A DNA stretch of 64,000 nt from Alphaproteobacteria bacterium (GTDB lineage Bacteria > Pseudomonadota > Alphaproteobacteria > Micavibrionales > Micavibrionaceae): the NCBI GenBank assembly GCA_024275825.1, contig JAJRYK010000010.1:32272-96271 (forward strand), read 5' to 3'. Below are positions 36,291 to 45,894 of this stretch, one piece after another; within the stretch, counting starts at the first letter, position 1; each line of letters opens with the position of its first letter. The notes under the pieces were generated by a model, which saw only the letters and a program-made list of their open reading frames with translations, did no database searches and was not told the origin of the DNA. Position numbers and translations under genes: made by a program.

Positions 36291-39200
36291 ATGAACATCT
36301 ATAGTACAAACAAAAAACCATCATCACCATCTGGCTTTACCCTGATTGAATTATCAATCGTGCTGATTATCACCTCGATCTTGCTGGCAACGTTCTTTGG
36401 GGTTTTGCGGATTTACATTCAGAAACAGCAAGAATTTAAAATGGAGCAGCGCTCTTATGATATTCGTCGTGGGATTGCGAGTTTTATTGCCGACACACCA
36501 GAAAACCCCATGCTGTATCCCGTGCAAGCTGATGACCCCGGCTTTAATGATCCTAATCGCTTTCCGTGCCCTGCCTCATTGACGGCTGCTACGACTAGCC
36601 TTGAATTTGGGCTGGAGCAATGTCCTATTCCTACGGATGGGTCTGTTACTCAAGCACAGATAGATGCTTTGGTACCCGGCACCATAGAAAATGGCGTTCA
36701 TATTGTGGCCGGTGGGGAGAATGGTGCCAGCCGTGTTTTAATTGGCGCTGTACCAACGCGAACATTGGGGGTCGATCCTATTAATGCCTCCGATGTTTAC
36801 GGTAATCGTTTTGTTTATGCGGTTTCAATTAACAATGTATCGAATGACCGTTTATACGACGACGGAAGGCCCGTTAGTGATGCGTCAGGATTAATTCGCG
36901 TGCTTTCACAGGCTGCTGTTTTTTCAGGTGACCCGCTTCCTGTGGGCGCTGATTATCGCGTATTTGCCTTAGTGAGTCATGGGCCAAACAGCTTAGGGGC
37001 CTATAATTACAGCAGCGGCCGGAAGGTTCAAGATTGCAATACCAACGCAAGCGGTGATGGTTTGAATTGTTATTGGCAAGCCAATCCATTTGCTGTTTTT
37101 CGTGAGCGGGTCTCTCTCGATCTGGCTGGTGATGATATTTATGATGATACCATCACCTTTTCATTAGCGGGAGAGGGCGACAATGATACAGGCTGGTGGG
37201 AAAAAATTAATGACACAGATAATTTTATCATTAATAAAAACCGAGAAAATGATGCCTTGAATTTTGTCGCTGTAACGGATGAGGGTTTTATCGGTATTGG
37301 CACAAATGATCCGCAGAAAAAATTACATATCATTGGCGAATGGGGATCTGGTCCATCAACGCAGGCGGCAGGCATTACGATCGCGCGCGGATATCGCGCT
37401 GCGCCCTCTAATGATGGCAGGCCGGTTTTTACGCCGGGCGGAAGGAATGGTATTGCGACAGGGCTGCGGTTCGAGGTCACCAATAACCGTAACGATATGA
37501 CCTATGCAGGGAATATATTTGGCGGATTGTCTGATGTTAACCCGAACAGAGAAAAAGGCTATCTTTCCTTCTTTACCAAAAATTTTCCTGGTCCGAATAA
37601 CACCGAAAAAATGCGTATAGATCATGATGGTAATGTCGGTATTGGAACAGAAACGCCCCAACAACCCCTGCATGTCATGGGCGCAGCGCGCATTGGGACG
37701 GACGTATATATGGATGAAGAAACTGAAACCGGGCAGGGGAATTTTCAGTTAGGTTCTGCTTTGTACCCCAACTACTCTGGAAATTTATCGGGTGCCGGAT
37801 ATTTAGAAACGCCATGGATTTATACAGATGGCTGTATCGAAGGTGATCGTAGAGGGAGATCGGCGACGGCTGTATGTTTGGGCGGCACCAATGAGGGGGG
37901 TGCTGATCTAAGTTATAATGGCTTTACAACGGGCGATGAAATTGCGCTTGTTACAAATGGCAAGACACGCTTATTTGTCGATGGTGATCGTGATGAAGAA
38001 TCTCAAAGAGGAAATATCGGCATTGGCACAGTACAGCCGTGGGCTGATTTAACCATTGTGGGGAAAGTTCCAAACTCTGGTAATGGAGGGGCTGCTATAG
38101 ATAAAGTTATACTCGCCGTCGTTGCTGGTGATGAGGACCAGTGGTCGCGTATCTCTGCGCACACTTTCGGTTCGAAACACCCAGTATTTCTGGGTGTCAA
38201 AAGCGGAGGTACGCCTTCTGCTAGAACATTCGCACAAAACGGCGATCGTCTGGTTAATTTCCGTGGTTATGGAGGCGGGGTTGAGGGAGACCCCGGTGCA
38301 GGGATACGCCCTGATGGCGCAGGGATGTCTGTTTTTGCAGAACAAAACTTTACTGAAAGGGCAATGGGGTCTGGCGTGCTCTTTTCTACTGTTCCGAACG
38401 CCGTTGGCACTGCCGTTAGCGTTCAGGCTGAAGAGCGGATGAGAATCACACATGATGGCCATGTCGGAATAGGGGAGCATGATCCAGAAAGAGCACTGCA
38501 TGTAACATTTAATAACGATGCTGGTGATGGCACAAATGCACAGATCTTAGTTGAAAACATTGGCAGTGCCGACAGCGCCCTCGGTATAAAGGTGGCGGCA
38601 GGTTCAGGATCGAAGAGTGTCATTCATTTTTTATCACGATCAAATAACATAAATAGTGTGGACACGAGGAAAAGAGCCGCATTCGGATTTGACCATGGAG
38701 AGGAACGCTATGAATTTTGGACATCTGCTGCTTCGGGTAATTGGACCCCCAAAGTTTTTATCAGCAAAGAGGGGAATGTTGATATACTTGGGGACTTGAG
38801 TGTCGCCGGGGTAATTAATGGTACTCATTCTTCTGATGCGCGCCTTAAGGATGACCTCTCTGTTGCTGCGGGTCTTGATATCTTGGAGAAGATGCAGGGA
38901 TATGACTTTAGTTGGAATGAATATGCTCCCGACAGTCTTCAGGGCAAGCGTGATAGCGGCGTGCTCGCTCAAGAGCTTGCTGCCATCCCTGAACTCGCCC
39001 ACCTTGTCCATGGCACAGAGGGTGATCTTGAAAAAGGTGAAACGCTATCTGTTAATTATAATGGCTTGATCCCCGTGCTGATTGAATCTGTGAAGGATCT
39101 GAAGGCAGAGATGGATGCGCTGGCGGCGGAGAAAGACGCAGAGATTGTTGCGCTACAGAGTAAGAGCGCCGAGCTTGAGGAGCGCCTGGCTATGGTTGAA

Positions 39201-39314
39201 TCTGTTATTCAGCCACGCCATAGCGGCTTTAATGGCGCGTGGTTGGCTTTGGCACTTATGATGCTTGCTGGTGGGTATGGGCTGGCGCATTTACGGTTGA
39301 GGGAAGGGCGCTAA
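36291..39314 (+). CDS. Type IV prepilin-like / tail-fibre-like hybrid with S74 chaperone domain
   Basis: The N-terminus carries a type IV prepilin signal: SGFTLIELSIVLI with the cleavage Gly15, Phe16 at +1 and Glu20 at +5, followed by the long hydrophobic pilin helix. The rest is not pilin-like. It contains spaced GIGTxxPxxxLHV-type repeats (GIGTNDPQKKLHI, GIGTETPQQPLHV, GIGTVQPWADLTI, GIGEHDPERALHV), typical of trimeric phage tail fibres. A C-terminal peptidase S74 intramolecular chaperone follows, with SSDARLK (S848, K853 as the catalytic pair). A coiled-coil stretch (about 920-970) and a membrane helix (WLALALMMLAGGYGLAHL) end the protein. The likely product is a pilus-tip or surface fibre that trimerises and frees itself by self-cleavage. 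No phage genes are nearby. Confidence 0.85.
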   Translation: MNIYSTNKKPSSPSGFTLIELSIVLIITSILLATFFGVLRIYIQKQQEFKMEQRSYDIRRGIASFIADTPENPMLYPVQADDPGFNDPNRFPCPASLTAATTSLEFGLEQCPIPTDGSVTQAQIDALVPGTIENGVHIVAGGENGASRVLIGAVPTRTLGVDPINASDVYGNRFVYAVSINNVSNDRLYDDGRPVSDASGLIRVLSQAAVFSGDPLPVGADYRVFALVSHGPNSLGAYNYSSGRKVQDCNTNASGDGLNCYWQANPFAVFRERVSLDLAGDDIYDDTITFSLAGEGDNDTGWWEKINDTDNFIINKNRENDALNFVAVTDEGFIGIGTNDPQKKLHIIGEWGSGPSTQAAGITIARGYRAAPSNDGRPVFTPGGRNGIATGLRFEVTNNRNDMTYAGNIFGGLSDVNPNREKGYLSFFTKNFPGPNNTEKMRIDHDGNVGIGTETPQQPLHVMGAARIGTDVYMDEETETGQGNFQLGSALYPNYSGNLSGAGYLETPWIYTDGCIEGDRRGRSATAVCLGGTNEGGADLSYNGFTTGDEIALVTNGKTRLFVDGDRDEESQRGNIGIGTVQPWADLTIVGKVPNSGNGGAAIDKVILAVVAGDEDQWSRISAHTFGSKHPVFLGVKSGGTPSARTFAQNGDRLVNFRGYGGGVEGDPGAGIRPDGAGMSVFAEQNFTERAMGSGVLFSTVPNAVGTAVSVQAEERMRITHDGHVGIGEHDPERALHVTFNNDAGDGTNAQILVENIGSADSALGIKVAAGSGSKSVIHFLSRSNNINSVDTRKRAAFGFDHGEERYEFWTSAASGNWTPKVFISKEGNVDILGDLSVAGVINGTHSSDARLKDDLSVAAGLDILEKMQGYDFSWNEYAPDSLQGKRDSGVLAQELAAIPELAHLVHGTEGDLEKGETLSVNYNGLIPVLIESVKDLKAEMDALAAEKDAEIVALQSKSAELEERLAMVESVIQPRHSGFNGAWLALALMMLAGGYGLAHLRLREGR

Positions 39315-39333
39315 AGCGTGCGAAGGTCTTGCC

Positions 39334-40566
39334 TTAGAAATCAATCGTTTCAAACATGCTATAGACTGGCCCGAACACGGCGATAATGATCCAGAGCACA
39401 AAGGATCCCATCACAACAGTTAGGGCAGGTTCGATCATCGTAAGCGCGGCTTCTATTGTGTCGTCGGCATCATCTTTAAAGAACTCCGAAATGTAATCGA
39501 GGCTTTCTCTTACGTTACCGCTTTCTTCTCCAACTTTAAGCATTTGAACGACAGTACCTGAAATTTGACCTGTTTGATTTAAGGCTTCAGACAGTGTGGC
39601 GCCATGGAGAACGCTCTGGCGCGCGGTAACGATGGATTTACGGACCACCATGTTATCAATGACGCCCTCGGTTTCCTGTAGTGCATCGTTAATCGAAATG
39701 CCTGCTGTATATAGGGAGCCGAGAACGCTCGCAAAACGTGCAATTTCAATCTTTCTAACAAGCTCTCCCAAGACCGGGATTTGGAGCATTACCATATCGA
39801 GATAATAGGAAAGATCGGTTGATAAATATCGGATGGCAGACACCACGATAAACGGCAATGTGACAATGATCAGAATAATCCACCAGCCATGGACGAAGAA
39901 GTTAGACGTGGCAATCAGCGCCCTTGTATAGATGGGAAGATCGCCGCCACCAATAGTAAGGACAAGTCCGGCAATCTGTGGCACGACGTAGGTCATCATA
40001 ATAATGATACTCACAAGGAGAACGCTGGCCAGTATGATTGGATAGCGCGTTGCCTTTTTCATGCGACGCTGAATCCCATCGGTGGCTTTAAGGTGATCAA
40101 TGACGTAGAGAAGCGCATCATCCATGCGTCCGGTTTTCTCACTGGAGCTGACAATTGACACTTCTAAATTACCGAAAACAGACGGACTTTGACTCATCGC
40201 CTCAGAAAGAGAGAGGCCTTCCTTGACCTTTTTATAGACTTCATTGGCGACATCATTAAGGCTTTGATTTTGGTTGTTATAGCGCGCATGAGACAACGCA
40301 TCGAGCAATGGGATACCGGCGCGGTACATTTGCTGAACTTGTATATAGAGCTTTAATTTGTCTTTTATTGTTATTTTTGCGGGAAGTAGCTTGTTCAAGA
40401 AGCTTTTCTTCTTTGATATTTTTTTACTTTTAATAAGGGTTTGGCCCATTTCCTGTAATCGAAGAAATAGATGATTTTCAGATTCTGCGGCAAGAACACC
40501 CACAGTGACCTCTCCGTCTTCTGTAATGGCTTTATAACGATAGGGCGTTAGCTTTTCATCTTGCAT
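39334..40566 (-). CDS. GspF/PilC-type inner-membrane assembly protein
   Basis: This is the polytopic platform protein of type II secretion or type IV pilus systems. It has two repeated cytoplasmic helical domains (about residues 65-190 and 265-390) and membrane segments such as YPIILASVLLVSIIIMMTYVV and WWIILIIVTLPFIVV. GIPLLDALSHARY and AGISINDALQETEGV begin the two halves, and ALTMIEPALTVVMGSFVLWII ends the protein. Convergence with the prepilin-like gene 20 bases away suggests they work together. No ATPase or prepilin peptidase is in the window. Confidence 0.9.
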   Translation of the reverse strand: MQDEKLTPYRYKAITEDGEVTVGVLAAESENHLFLRLQEMGQTLIKSKKISKKKSFLNKLLPAKITIKDKLKLYIQVQQMYRAGIPLLDALSHARYNNQNQSLNDVANEVYKKVKEGLSLSEAMSQSPSVFGNLEVSIVSSSEKTGRMDDALLYVIDHLKATDGIQRRMKKATRYPIILASVLLVSIIIMMTYVVPQIAGLVLTIGGGDLPIYTRALIATSNFFVHGWWIILIIVTLPFIVVSAIRYLSTDLSYYLDMVMLQIPVLGELVRKIEIARFASVLGSLYTAGISINDALQETEGVIDNMVVRKSIVTARQSVLHGATLSEALNQTGQISGTVVQMLKVGEESGNVRESLDYISEFFKDDADDTIEAALTMIEPALTVVMGSFVLWIIIAVFGPVYSMFETIDF

Positions 40567-40823
40567 GGGGTGGCCTGAAGTTAAGTTGATATTGATAGAG
40601 GGATGTAGCCCTGATATAGCTTCGCAAAATAGTATACCTTTATATTCAGGATCAAAAAAGCCCAGACATCAAATTTTTTCATATAGCGATGGCTGCGCCT
40701 TTAGACACAATAATTAATTATACATAATATATATTATCACTCCTAATGTGATAAGTGCAACATTATAGTAGTTGCGCCCTTTTCTAAAAATATTGTGCAC
40801 AAATGCTTTAAATGCAATTCTAA
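40567..40823. other. AT-rich intergenic region between gspF-like gene and sulfotransferase
   Basis: This divergent spacer must hold the promoter of the GspF-like gene. It contains a perfect palindrome TTGTGCACAA (40793-40802) and a TAATGT/ACATTA inverted pair (about 40743-40764). No confident -35/-10 pair and no open frame of use are seen. Confidence 0.35.
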
Positions 40824-40862
40824 ATGGCACTATGTTCAAAAAATTCTGTTTACTTTACCTGT

Positions 40863-41741
40863 ATGTTAAAGAAAAACACTCATCCTCTTGACGCAGTGCC
40901 AAGCGCAGTACCATTTAATTTACCTGTTGTGCTTTCTATCGGGCCACAGCGTTGTGCGACGAGTTGGCTGGACCGGTATTTGCGCCAACGTGGTGATATT
41001 TGTTTGCCGGTTGATGTTAAGGAAATTCGTTATTTTGATCAAAATAACGATCGTGGTGCGGCATTCTATAAACGTCATTTTCGTCCAGCATCCAATCATT
41101 CATGCATGACAGAGATTACAACCACGTGTTTTGATATAAAAGAAGCACCTCGGAGAGTTTATGGGGCGTTTGGCACCAATGTTAAGCTCATCTGCCCCCT
41201 TCGCCACCCTGTTAACCGTTCTTACTCTTTGTATCTGCACTATAAGCGCTACGGTATTGTGAATGGAACGCTTGAGGAGGCTTGCGAAGCTTGCCCTCAA
41301 ATTTTAACCAGCAGCCATTATGCTACTCATATAGGAAATTGGCTCCGTTATTTTTCTGCTGATCAAATTAAGTTTTTGTTTCAAGAAGAGCTTGAGCTTG
41401 ATCAGGGTGTGTATATAGAATCGCTATGTGCCTATCTAGGCCTTCCAGTTATTCTTCCTGATGAGGATATCCAATCACGTTACAATTCTACGGCATTCTC
41501 GAAGAACCACCTATTGGCTGCAGGGCTTCAGAATAGTGCGGAATTCCTACGCCGTCACGAGCTTTATAAAATAATTAATGTCGCAAAATCTGTGGGTCTC
41601 AAAGATCTCATATTTGGCAAAGAGGTGCCTAAGGGGCGGGTTAATGTAATTCCAGATCAGGCGCAGCAATGGCTGGAACGCCAATTGATCAATGAGGTTG
41701 AACAACTCGAAACCCTCATCGGCCCTGTTCCACACTGGTAG
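40863..41741 (+). CDS. Sulfotransferase-family protein
   Basis: The protein has the 5'-phosphosulfate-binding loop (LSIGPQRCATSWLDRYLRQ) and the 3'-phosphate-binding segment (PLRHPVNRSYSLYLHYKR) of PAPS-dependent sulfotransferases. These move a sulfuryl group to a sugar or other hydroxyl. The ATG at 40863 is chosen because it leads directly into the domain; an ATG at 40824 would add 13 atypical residues. No ribosome-binding site is clear for either. The acceptor is unknown. Confidence 0.78.
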   Translation: MLKKNTHPLDAVPSAVPFNLPVVLSIGPQRCATSWLDRYLRQRGDICLPVDVKEIRYFDQNNDRGAAFYKRHFRPASNHSCMTEITTTCFDIKEAPRRVYGAFGTNVKLICPLRHPVNRSYSLYLHYKRYGIVNGTLEEACEACPQILTSSHYATHIGNWLRYFSADQIKFLFQEELELDQGVYIESLCAYLGLPVILPDEDIQSRYNSTAFSKNHLLAAGLQNSAEFLRRHELYKIINVAKSVGLKDLIFGKEVPKGRVNVIPDQAQQWLERQLINEVEQLETLIGPVPHW

Positions 41742-41854
41742 CTCAAGCGCAGCAACCATTCTTTGCTTTACATTCCCCCTAAGCCTCTTTACACAAGCCT
41801 TTCTTGTTGTTTCTCAAGCGAACCCAACATTAAAAAAATTGAAAGGCTAATTTA

Positions 41855-42583
41855 ATGAGAACGCTGTTTTTTCTACTGCTTACACTTATCTTCGCGCGCC
41901 CCCTCCTCCTGCCATCATCTGCACATGCGCAGCTTTTAGAATGGTCCAGCACCAATGTGCAAGCCCTGCATGGGCAAGGGTTCAAGCTGACGGATGATAC
42001 GCAAACGACTTTAACGTTCGAGCATGTGAATGGCTGGAAATACGGCGATAATTTCTTCTATATTGATTACGCGATTGATCGTCCGGGTGAGTGGAATTTT
42101 GAATATTCCCCTCGCCTCTCACTCAGTAAAATAACGGGCGCGGATTTCTCTTGCGGCATTATTCAGGATGTTTTGCTCTCCGGTACGTGGGAAAGGGCGC
42201 AGGGCTTTGATGCGCGGCTGTATGGTATCGGTGTCGATCTGCGCGTGCCGGGCTTTAATTTTGTCCAGGTGAATGGCTATGTTCGTGATAATACGGCCGT
42301 TGATCGGCGCGGTTTGCAAACGACAGTGGTCTGGAGCCGTCCTTTTCAGGTTAATGATTACAAGCTTACTTTCGATGGATATTTTGATTTAGCCGATTAT
42401 GAAGAAGGTGACGTGAACTTTTTTACGCAGCCACAGCTTCTGCTTGATATCGGTGATGCTCTGGGCATTGCAGAGGAAGGTCACGCTTTTGCCGGGATTG
42501 AGTATAGATATTGGCACAATAAATTTGGTATAGAGGGTGTCACTGAATCTGTTCCTCAAATCATGGTAAAATGGAATTTCTAA
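41855..42583 (+). CDS. Tsx/OmpK-type outer-membrane channel
   Basis: A signal peptide ends near SAHAQ. The mature part alternates as short beta strands and shows family-like stretches: LLEWSSTNVQALHG, FEHVNGWKYGDNFFYID, YGIGVDLRVPGF and the final IMVKWNF ending in Phe, the outer-membrane insertion signal. The family forms 12-stranded nucleoside-specific channels. At 242 residues it is a little short. Its stop directly abuts mazG. Confidence 0.85.
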   Translation: MRTLFFLLLTLIFARPLLLPSSAHAQLLEWSSTNVQALHGQGFKLTDDTQTTLTFEHVNGWKYGDNFFYIDYAIDRPGEWNFEYSPRLSLSKITGADFSCGIIQDVLLSGTWERAQGFDARLYGIGVDLRVPGFNFVQVNGYVRDNTAVDRRGLQTTVVWSRPFQVNDYKLTFDGYFDLADYEEGDVNFFTQPQLLLDIGDALGIAEEGHAFAGIEYRYWHNKFGIEGVTESVPQIMVKWNF

Positions 42584-43399
42584 ATGACAAAGCAACCCAC
42601 CCCCACCTCAGATCAGCATGCTATTGAGCGTTTGATTGAGGTTATGCGGGCGCTGCGTGACCCGGATAATGGCTGCCCATGGGATTTGGAGCAAGATTTT
42701 AAATCCATCGCGCCCTATACTATCGAAGAGGCCTATGAGGTTGCTGATGCGATTGAGCGCGGCGATATGGCTGACCTGCGGGAGGAGCTGGGCGATCTCC
42801 TTCTCCAACCTATCTATCACGCACAAATGGCGGCTGAGGCTGGCGTGTTTGATATTCATGATGTGATTAAAGACATCACGGATAAAATGATTTTTCGCCA
42901 TCCTCATGTCTTTGGTGATGCAAATGCGATCAGCGCTGAGGACGTGAACGCCATTTGGGATGAGCGTAAGGCTCAGGAAAAATTGGAGAGGTCCGAAGGA
43001 CAGGCCAGCGCACTCGATGGTGTGACAAAAGCCCTGCCTGCCCTGCTCCGCGCTGAAAAGCTCCAAAACAAAGCTGCCAAAGTTGGGTTTGAGTGGGAAA
43101 GTCCGGAGGGCGTTCTGGATAAGCTAGAAGAAGAAATTGCAGAAATGCGCGAGGCACTTGCCGCCGGCACGCTTGAGCAAAAAGCGGATGAGCTAGGTGA
43201 TCTTATGTTTTTGCTCGCCAACATGGCCCGTATGTTGAGCTTAAAGCCGGAAACTATTTTGCGGCAATGCAATGATAAATTCGAGCGGCGCTTCAGGGGT
43301 ATTGAGTCTGATTGCAGAACTCAAAATATCGATATTAAAAGCACGTCCCTTACGCAGCTTGAACGAATGTGGACAGACCAAAAGAAAAAGGGTTTATAA
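42584..43399 (+). CDS. mazG: Nucleoside triphosphate pyrophosphohydrolase
   Basis: MazG hydrolyses (d)NTPs and possibly aberrant nucleotides. Two MazG repeats are present: LRDPDNGCPWDLEQDFKSI, EEAYEVADAIERGD and LREELGDLLLQ in the first; KLEEEIAEMREAL and KADELGDLMFLL in the second. The E-x-x-E ... E-x-x-D metal ligands are intact. Length (271) is typical. Confidence 0.95.
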   Translation: MTKQPTPTSDQHAIERLIEVMRALRDPDNGCPWDLEQDFKSIAPYTIEEAYEVADAIERGDMADLREELGDLLLQPIYHAQMAAEAGVFDIHDVIKDITDKMIFRHPHVFGDANAISAEDVNAIWDERKAQEKLERSEGQASALDGVTKALPALLRAEKLQNKAAKVGFEWESPEGVLDKLEEEIAEMREALAAGTLEQKADELGDLMFLLANMARMLSLKPETILRQCNDKFERRFRGIESDCRTQNIDIKSTSLTQLERMWTDQKKKGL

Positions 43400-43428
43400 C
43401 CTATATTTCAGTGGTTTTTTTTGCTTTG

Positions 43429-44244
43429 TTAAACGTATTTCTTAACAAATGAATCGCGCACATTTGCCCAACAATCTTCATTATTCGCCACGATAATTCC
43501 GGCATCCCGTACGTGCGGGCTGTACGTCTCTCCATTCCACTGCTTGATAAGGCCGCCCGCCTCCTCCACCATCAATGCACCGGGGATATGATCCCAGGGT
43601 TTTAGGCGGCTATAGACTGAAAAATGCGCCTTTCCTTGCGCTATGCGCAGATATTCATGTGCGGCGCAATGCAGGCTCTCACAAGATTTAAATGCTTTCC
43701 CCGCGCCCCTCAACTCTTCTCGGTATTCCTTTGGAAAAAATCTTGTATTTATATGCCCTAACAGGTCTTTAGGATCATTTTCTAAGGTAACACTTAAACG
43801 TTCTTCACCAAAGTAAGCGCCGCTTCCGCGTTCTGTAACGGCGCATGTTCCGCCAAGCACATCATAGATCCAGCTATATTCCGTCACACCATTAATTACG
43901 CAGCCAAGCATGATCCCAAACTCACGTTTATGGTGAACGAAATTGCTCGTACCATCGACGGGGTCAACGATCCAAATTTTCTGCGTGTCATCATCGAGGA
44001 TGTCGACCAGCTTATCACCTCTGGATATTCCCTCCTCCCCAATCACAACTGAACCAGGCAGAAGATCAGGCAGAACGCGCTCAAGATGCGCCTCGACATC
44101 AATATCAGCCTGCGTTACCAGGTCGCGCGGCCCGGATTTTGTGGATATTTGATGATCCTCCAGAGCCTTATAGCGCGGCAGAATATAACGCTCAGCACAT
44201 TCGGCCAGAATGTTGGCGATGTTTTCAGGATTAATGACGGTCAT
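43429..44244 (-). CDS. Inositol-monophosphatase-family phosphatase
   Basis: The Li-sensitive Mg2+-dependent phosphatase motifs are present: VIGEEG, WIVDPVDGTSNFVHH and WDHIPGALMVEEAGG. Family members include SuhB and the histidinol-phosphatase HisN type, and sequence alone does not separate them here. It is directly downstream of hflX with only one base between. Confidence 0.88.
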   Translation of the reverse strand: MTVINPENIANILAECAERYILPRYKALEDHQISTKSGPRDLVTQADIDVEAHLERVLPDLLPGSVVIGEEGISRGDKLVDILDDDTQKIWIVDPVDGTSNFVHHKREFGIMLGCVINGVTEYSWIYDVLGGTCAVTERGSGAYFGEERLSVTLENDPKDLLGHINTRFFPKEYREELRGAGKAFKSCESLHCAAHEYLRIAQGKAHFSVYSRLKPWDHIPGALMVEEAGGLIKQWNGETYSPHVRDAGIIVANNEDCWANVRDSFVKKYV

Positions 44245-45558
44245 TTAAGCAGCGGAGCTTTCTTGGTAGTTATATTGATTTTTGAACTGTGCCAGAACGG
44301 CAGGCTCAATCATAACATGGATATCAATATGATCCTCATGGTCTTTACGGGAAAGCACTTCGCAATGTTGATAAAGCCATGAAAGCGCTTTTCCATCCGT
44401 AATATCGATCGCAAAAGATGTGTTTAAACGGTTTTTACCTATAATATGGGCGCATAAATCTAAGAAATTATCCAAGCCTTGGTTTTTCAGTGCAGATATA
44501 AGCGCTATATGATCACTAAAGTGCGCTTTGCGCTCAAAGTTATGCCTGTCACTCTCTAGAACACGATCAATTTTGTTATAAACCTCAATAATGCGCCCAT
44601 CGTTCTCATAGTCAATTTCAAGATCTTTCAGGATTTCGATCACGTCCTGACGTTGCGCTGTGTAATCGCCTTTAGACGCATCAATTACATGCACAATCAC
44701 ATCGGCCTGCGCTACCTGCTCCAACGTTGCGCGGAATGCGGCAATTAAATGTGTGGGTAGCTCGGAGATAAAGCCGACCGTGTCAGACAGAATGACTTGC
44801 TGGCCATTAGCCAGCCCCAACCGCCGGAGTGTCGGATCAAGCGTGGCAAAGGGGAGATCTTCAGCAAACACATCAGACTTGGTCAACGTGTTGAACAGCG
44901 TTGATTTTCCAGCATTCGTGTATCCGACAAGCGCGACAATCGGCAGCGGTATACGTGCCCTGCTCTGCCGTCCGAGGTCACGCGTACGCCGTACGTGCTC
45001 AAGGTCTTTTTTCAGGTTTCCTATACGTTGATCGATCATCCGGCGATCAAGTTCGATCTGACGCTCACCTGGGCCACCCATAAAGCCAGCGCCACCGCGT
45101 TGGCGCTCCAGGTGTGTCCAGGAGCGCACAAGGCGGGACTTTTGGTATTCGAGGGCGGCCAATTCTACTTGAATACGCCCCTCTTTCGTTTGCGCGCGAG
45201 CACCAAAAATTTCGAGGATAAGGCCTGTGCGGTCAATGACTTTCGTGCCCCACTCTCGCTCTAAATTTCGTTGCTGCACGGGGGATAGCGCATGATTAAC
45301 GATCACGATGCCGGGCTCTAATTGCTCAACGTCATCAGCAATATCCTGCCGCTGCCCCTTGCCTAAAAATGAACCAGCCTGAATGCGGTTAACCTTAACA
45401 GTTTTGGCCCCAACGACCTCAAGCTCGATAGCTCGTGCAAGCCCGTCCAGCTCTTCAAGGATAGAAGAAAGGTCGCGCTGCTGTACTTTTGATGATAGTA
45501 CGGGATGGAGCAAGTATGCGCTCTCTAGCTCAGACTTGTCGTCAGGTGAGAACGTCAT
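44245..45558 (-). CDS. hflX: GTPase HflX
   Basis: HflX splits stalled or idle ribosomes. The N-terminal domain contains SFLGKGQRQDIAD and IVNHALSPVQQRNLER, then GGAGFMGGPGERQIELDRR, before the G domain with LVGYTNAGKSTLFN, FATLDPTLRR, DTVGFISELP and VYNKID. The order hfq-hflX is conserved. It starts seven bases after hfq. Confidence 0.96.
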   Translation of the reverse strand: MTFSPDDKSELESAYLLHPVLSSKVQQRDLSSILEELDGLARAIELEVVGAKTVKVNRIQAGSFLGKGQRQDIADDVEQLEPGIVIVNHALSPVQQRNLEREWGTKVIDRTGLILEIFGARAQTKEGRIQVELAALEYQKSRLVRSWTHLERQRGGAGFMGGPGERQIELDRRMIDQRIGNLKKDLEHVRRTRDLGRQSRARIPLPIVALVGYTNAGKSTLFNTLTKSDVFAEDLPFATLDPTLRRLGLANGQQVILSDTVGFISELPTHLIAAFRATLEQVAQADVIVHVIDASKGDYTAQRQDVIEILKDLEIDYENDGRIIEVYNKIDRVLESDRHNFERKAHFSDHIALISALKNQGLDNFLDLCAHIIGKNRLNTSFAIDITDGKALSWLYQHCEVLSRKDHEDHIDIHVMIEPAVLAQFKNQYNYQESSAA

Positions 45559-45564
45559 GCGTGC

Positions 45565-45834
45565 TTAAGAATCGCCTTGCTCTTCGCCGGCATCTTCTGC
45601 TTTGTCATCTTCATCATAAAGATTAAGCGGCCCGCCCGGCATGATGGTTGAAATTGCGTGCTTGTAAACCAGCTGGATGTGCGACTCACGGCGCAGCAAG
45701 AGACAGAAATTATCAAACCACGTGACCACACCCTGCAGCTTCACGCCGTTTACCAAAAATACAGTCACGGACATTTTTTCTTTACGGATTTTGTTTAGAA
45801 AAACGTCCTGTACGCTTTGAAATTTATCACTCAT
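45565..45834 (-). CDS. hfq: RNA chaperone Hfq
   Basis: Hfq binds small RNAs and mRNAs as a hexameric ring. Residues 5-65 contain the Sm1 motif ([18 protein letters not shown]) and the Sm2 motif ([10 protein letters not shown]). The short acidic C-terminal tail ([13 protein letters not shown]) is typical of alphaproteobacterial forms, which are near 80-90 residues. Confidence 0.97.
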   Translation of the reverse strand: MSDKFQSVQDVFLNKIRKEKMSVTVFLVNGVKLQGVVTWFDNFCLLLRRESHIQLVYKHAISTIMPGGPLNLYDEDDKAEDAGEEQGDS

Positions 45835-45894
45835 TTTTTATGACCTTAAATAATGTACTTCCCCAAGGCGCTGAAAAACTAGATGCAGCCCCAT

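Noticed and set aside
37139..37483. Antisense frames within the pilin/tail-fibre gene
   Set aside because: The plus-strand frame is continuous over 1007 codons with recognisable domains; the others lack start signals.
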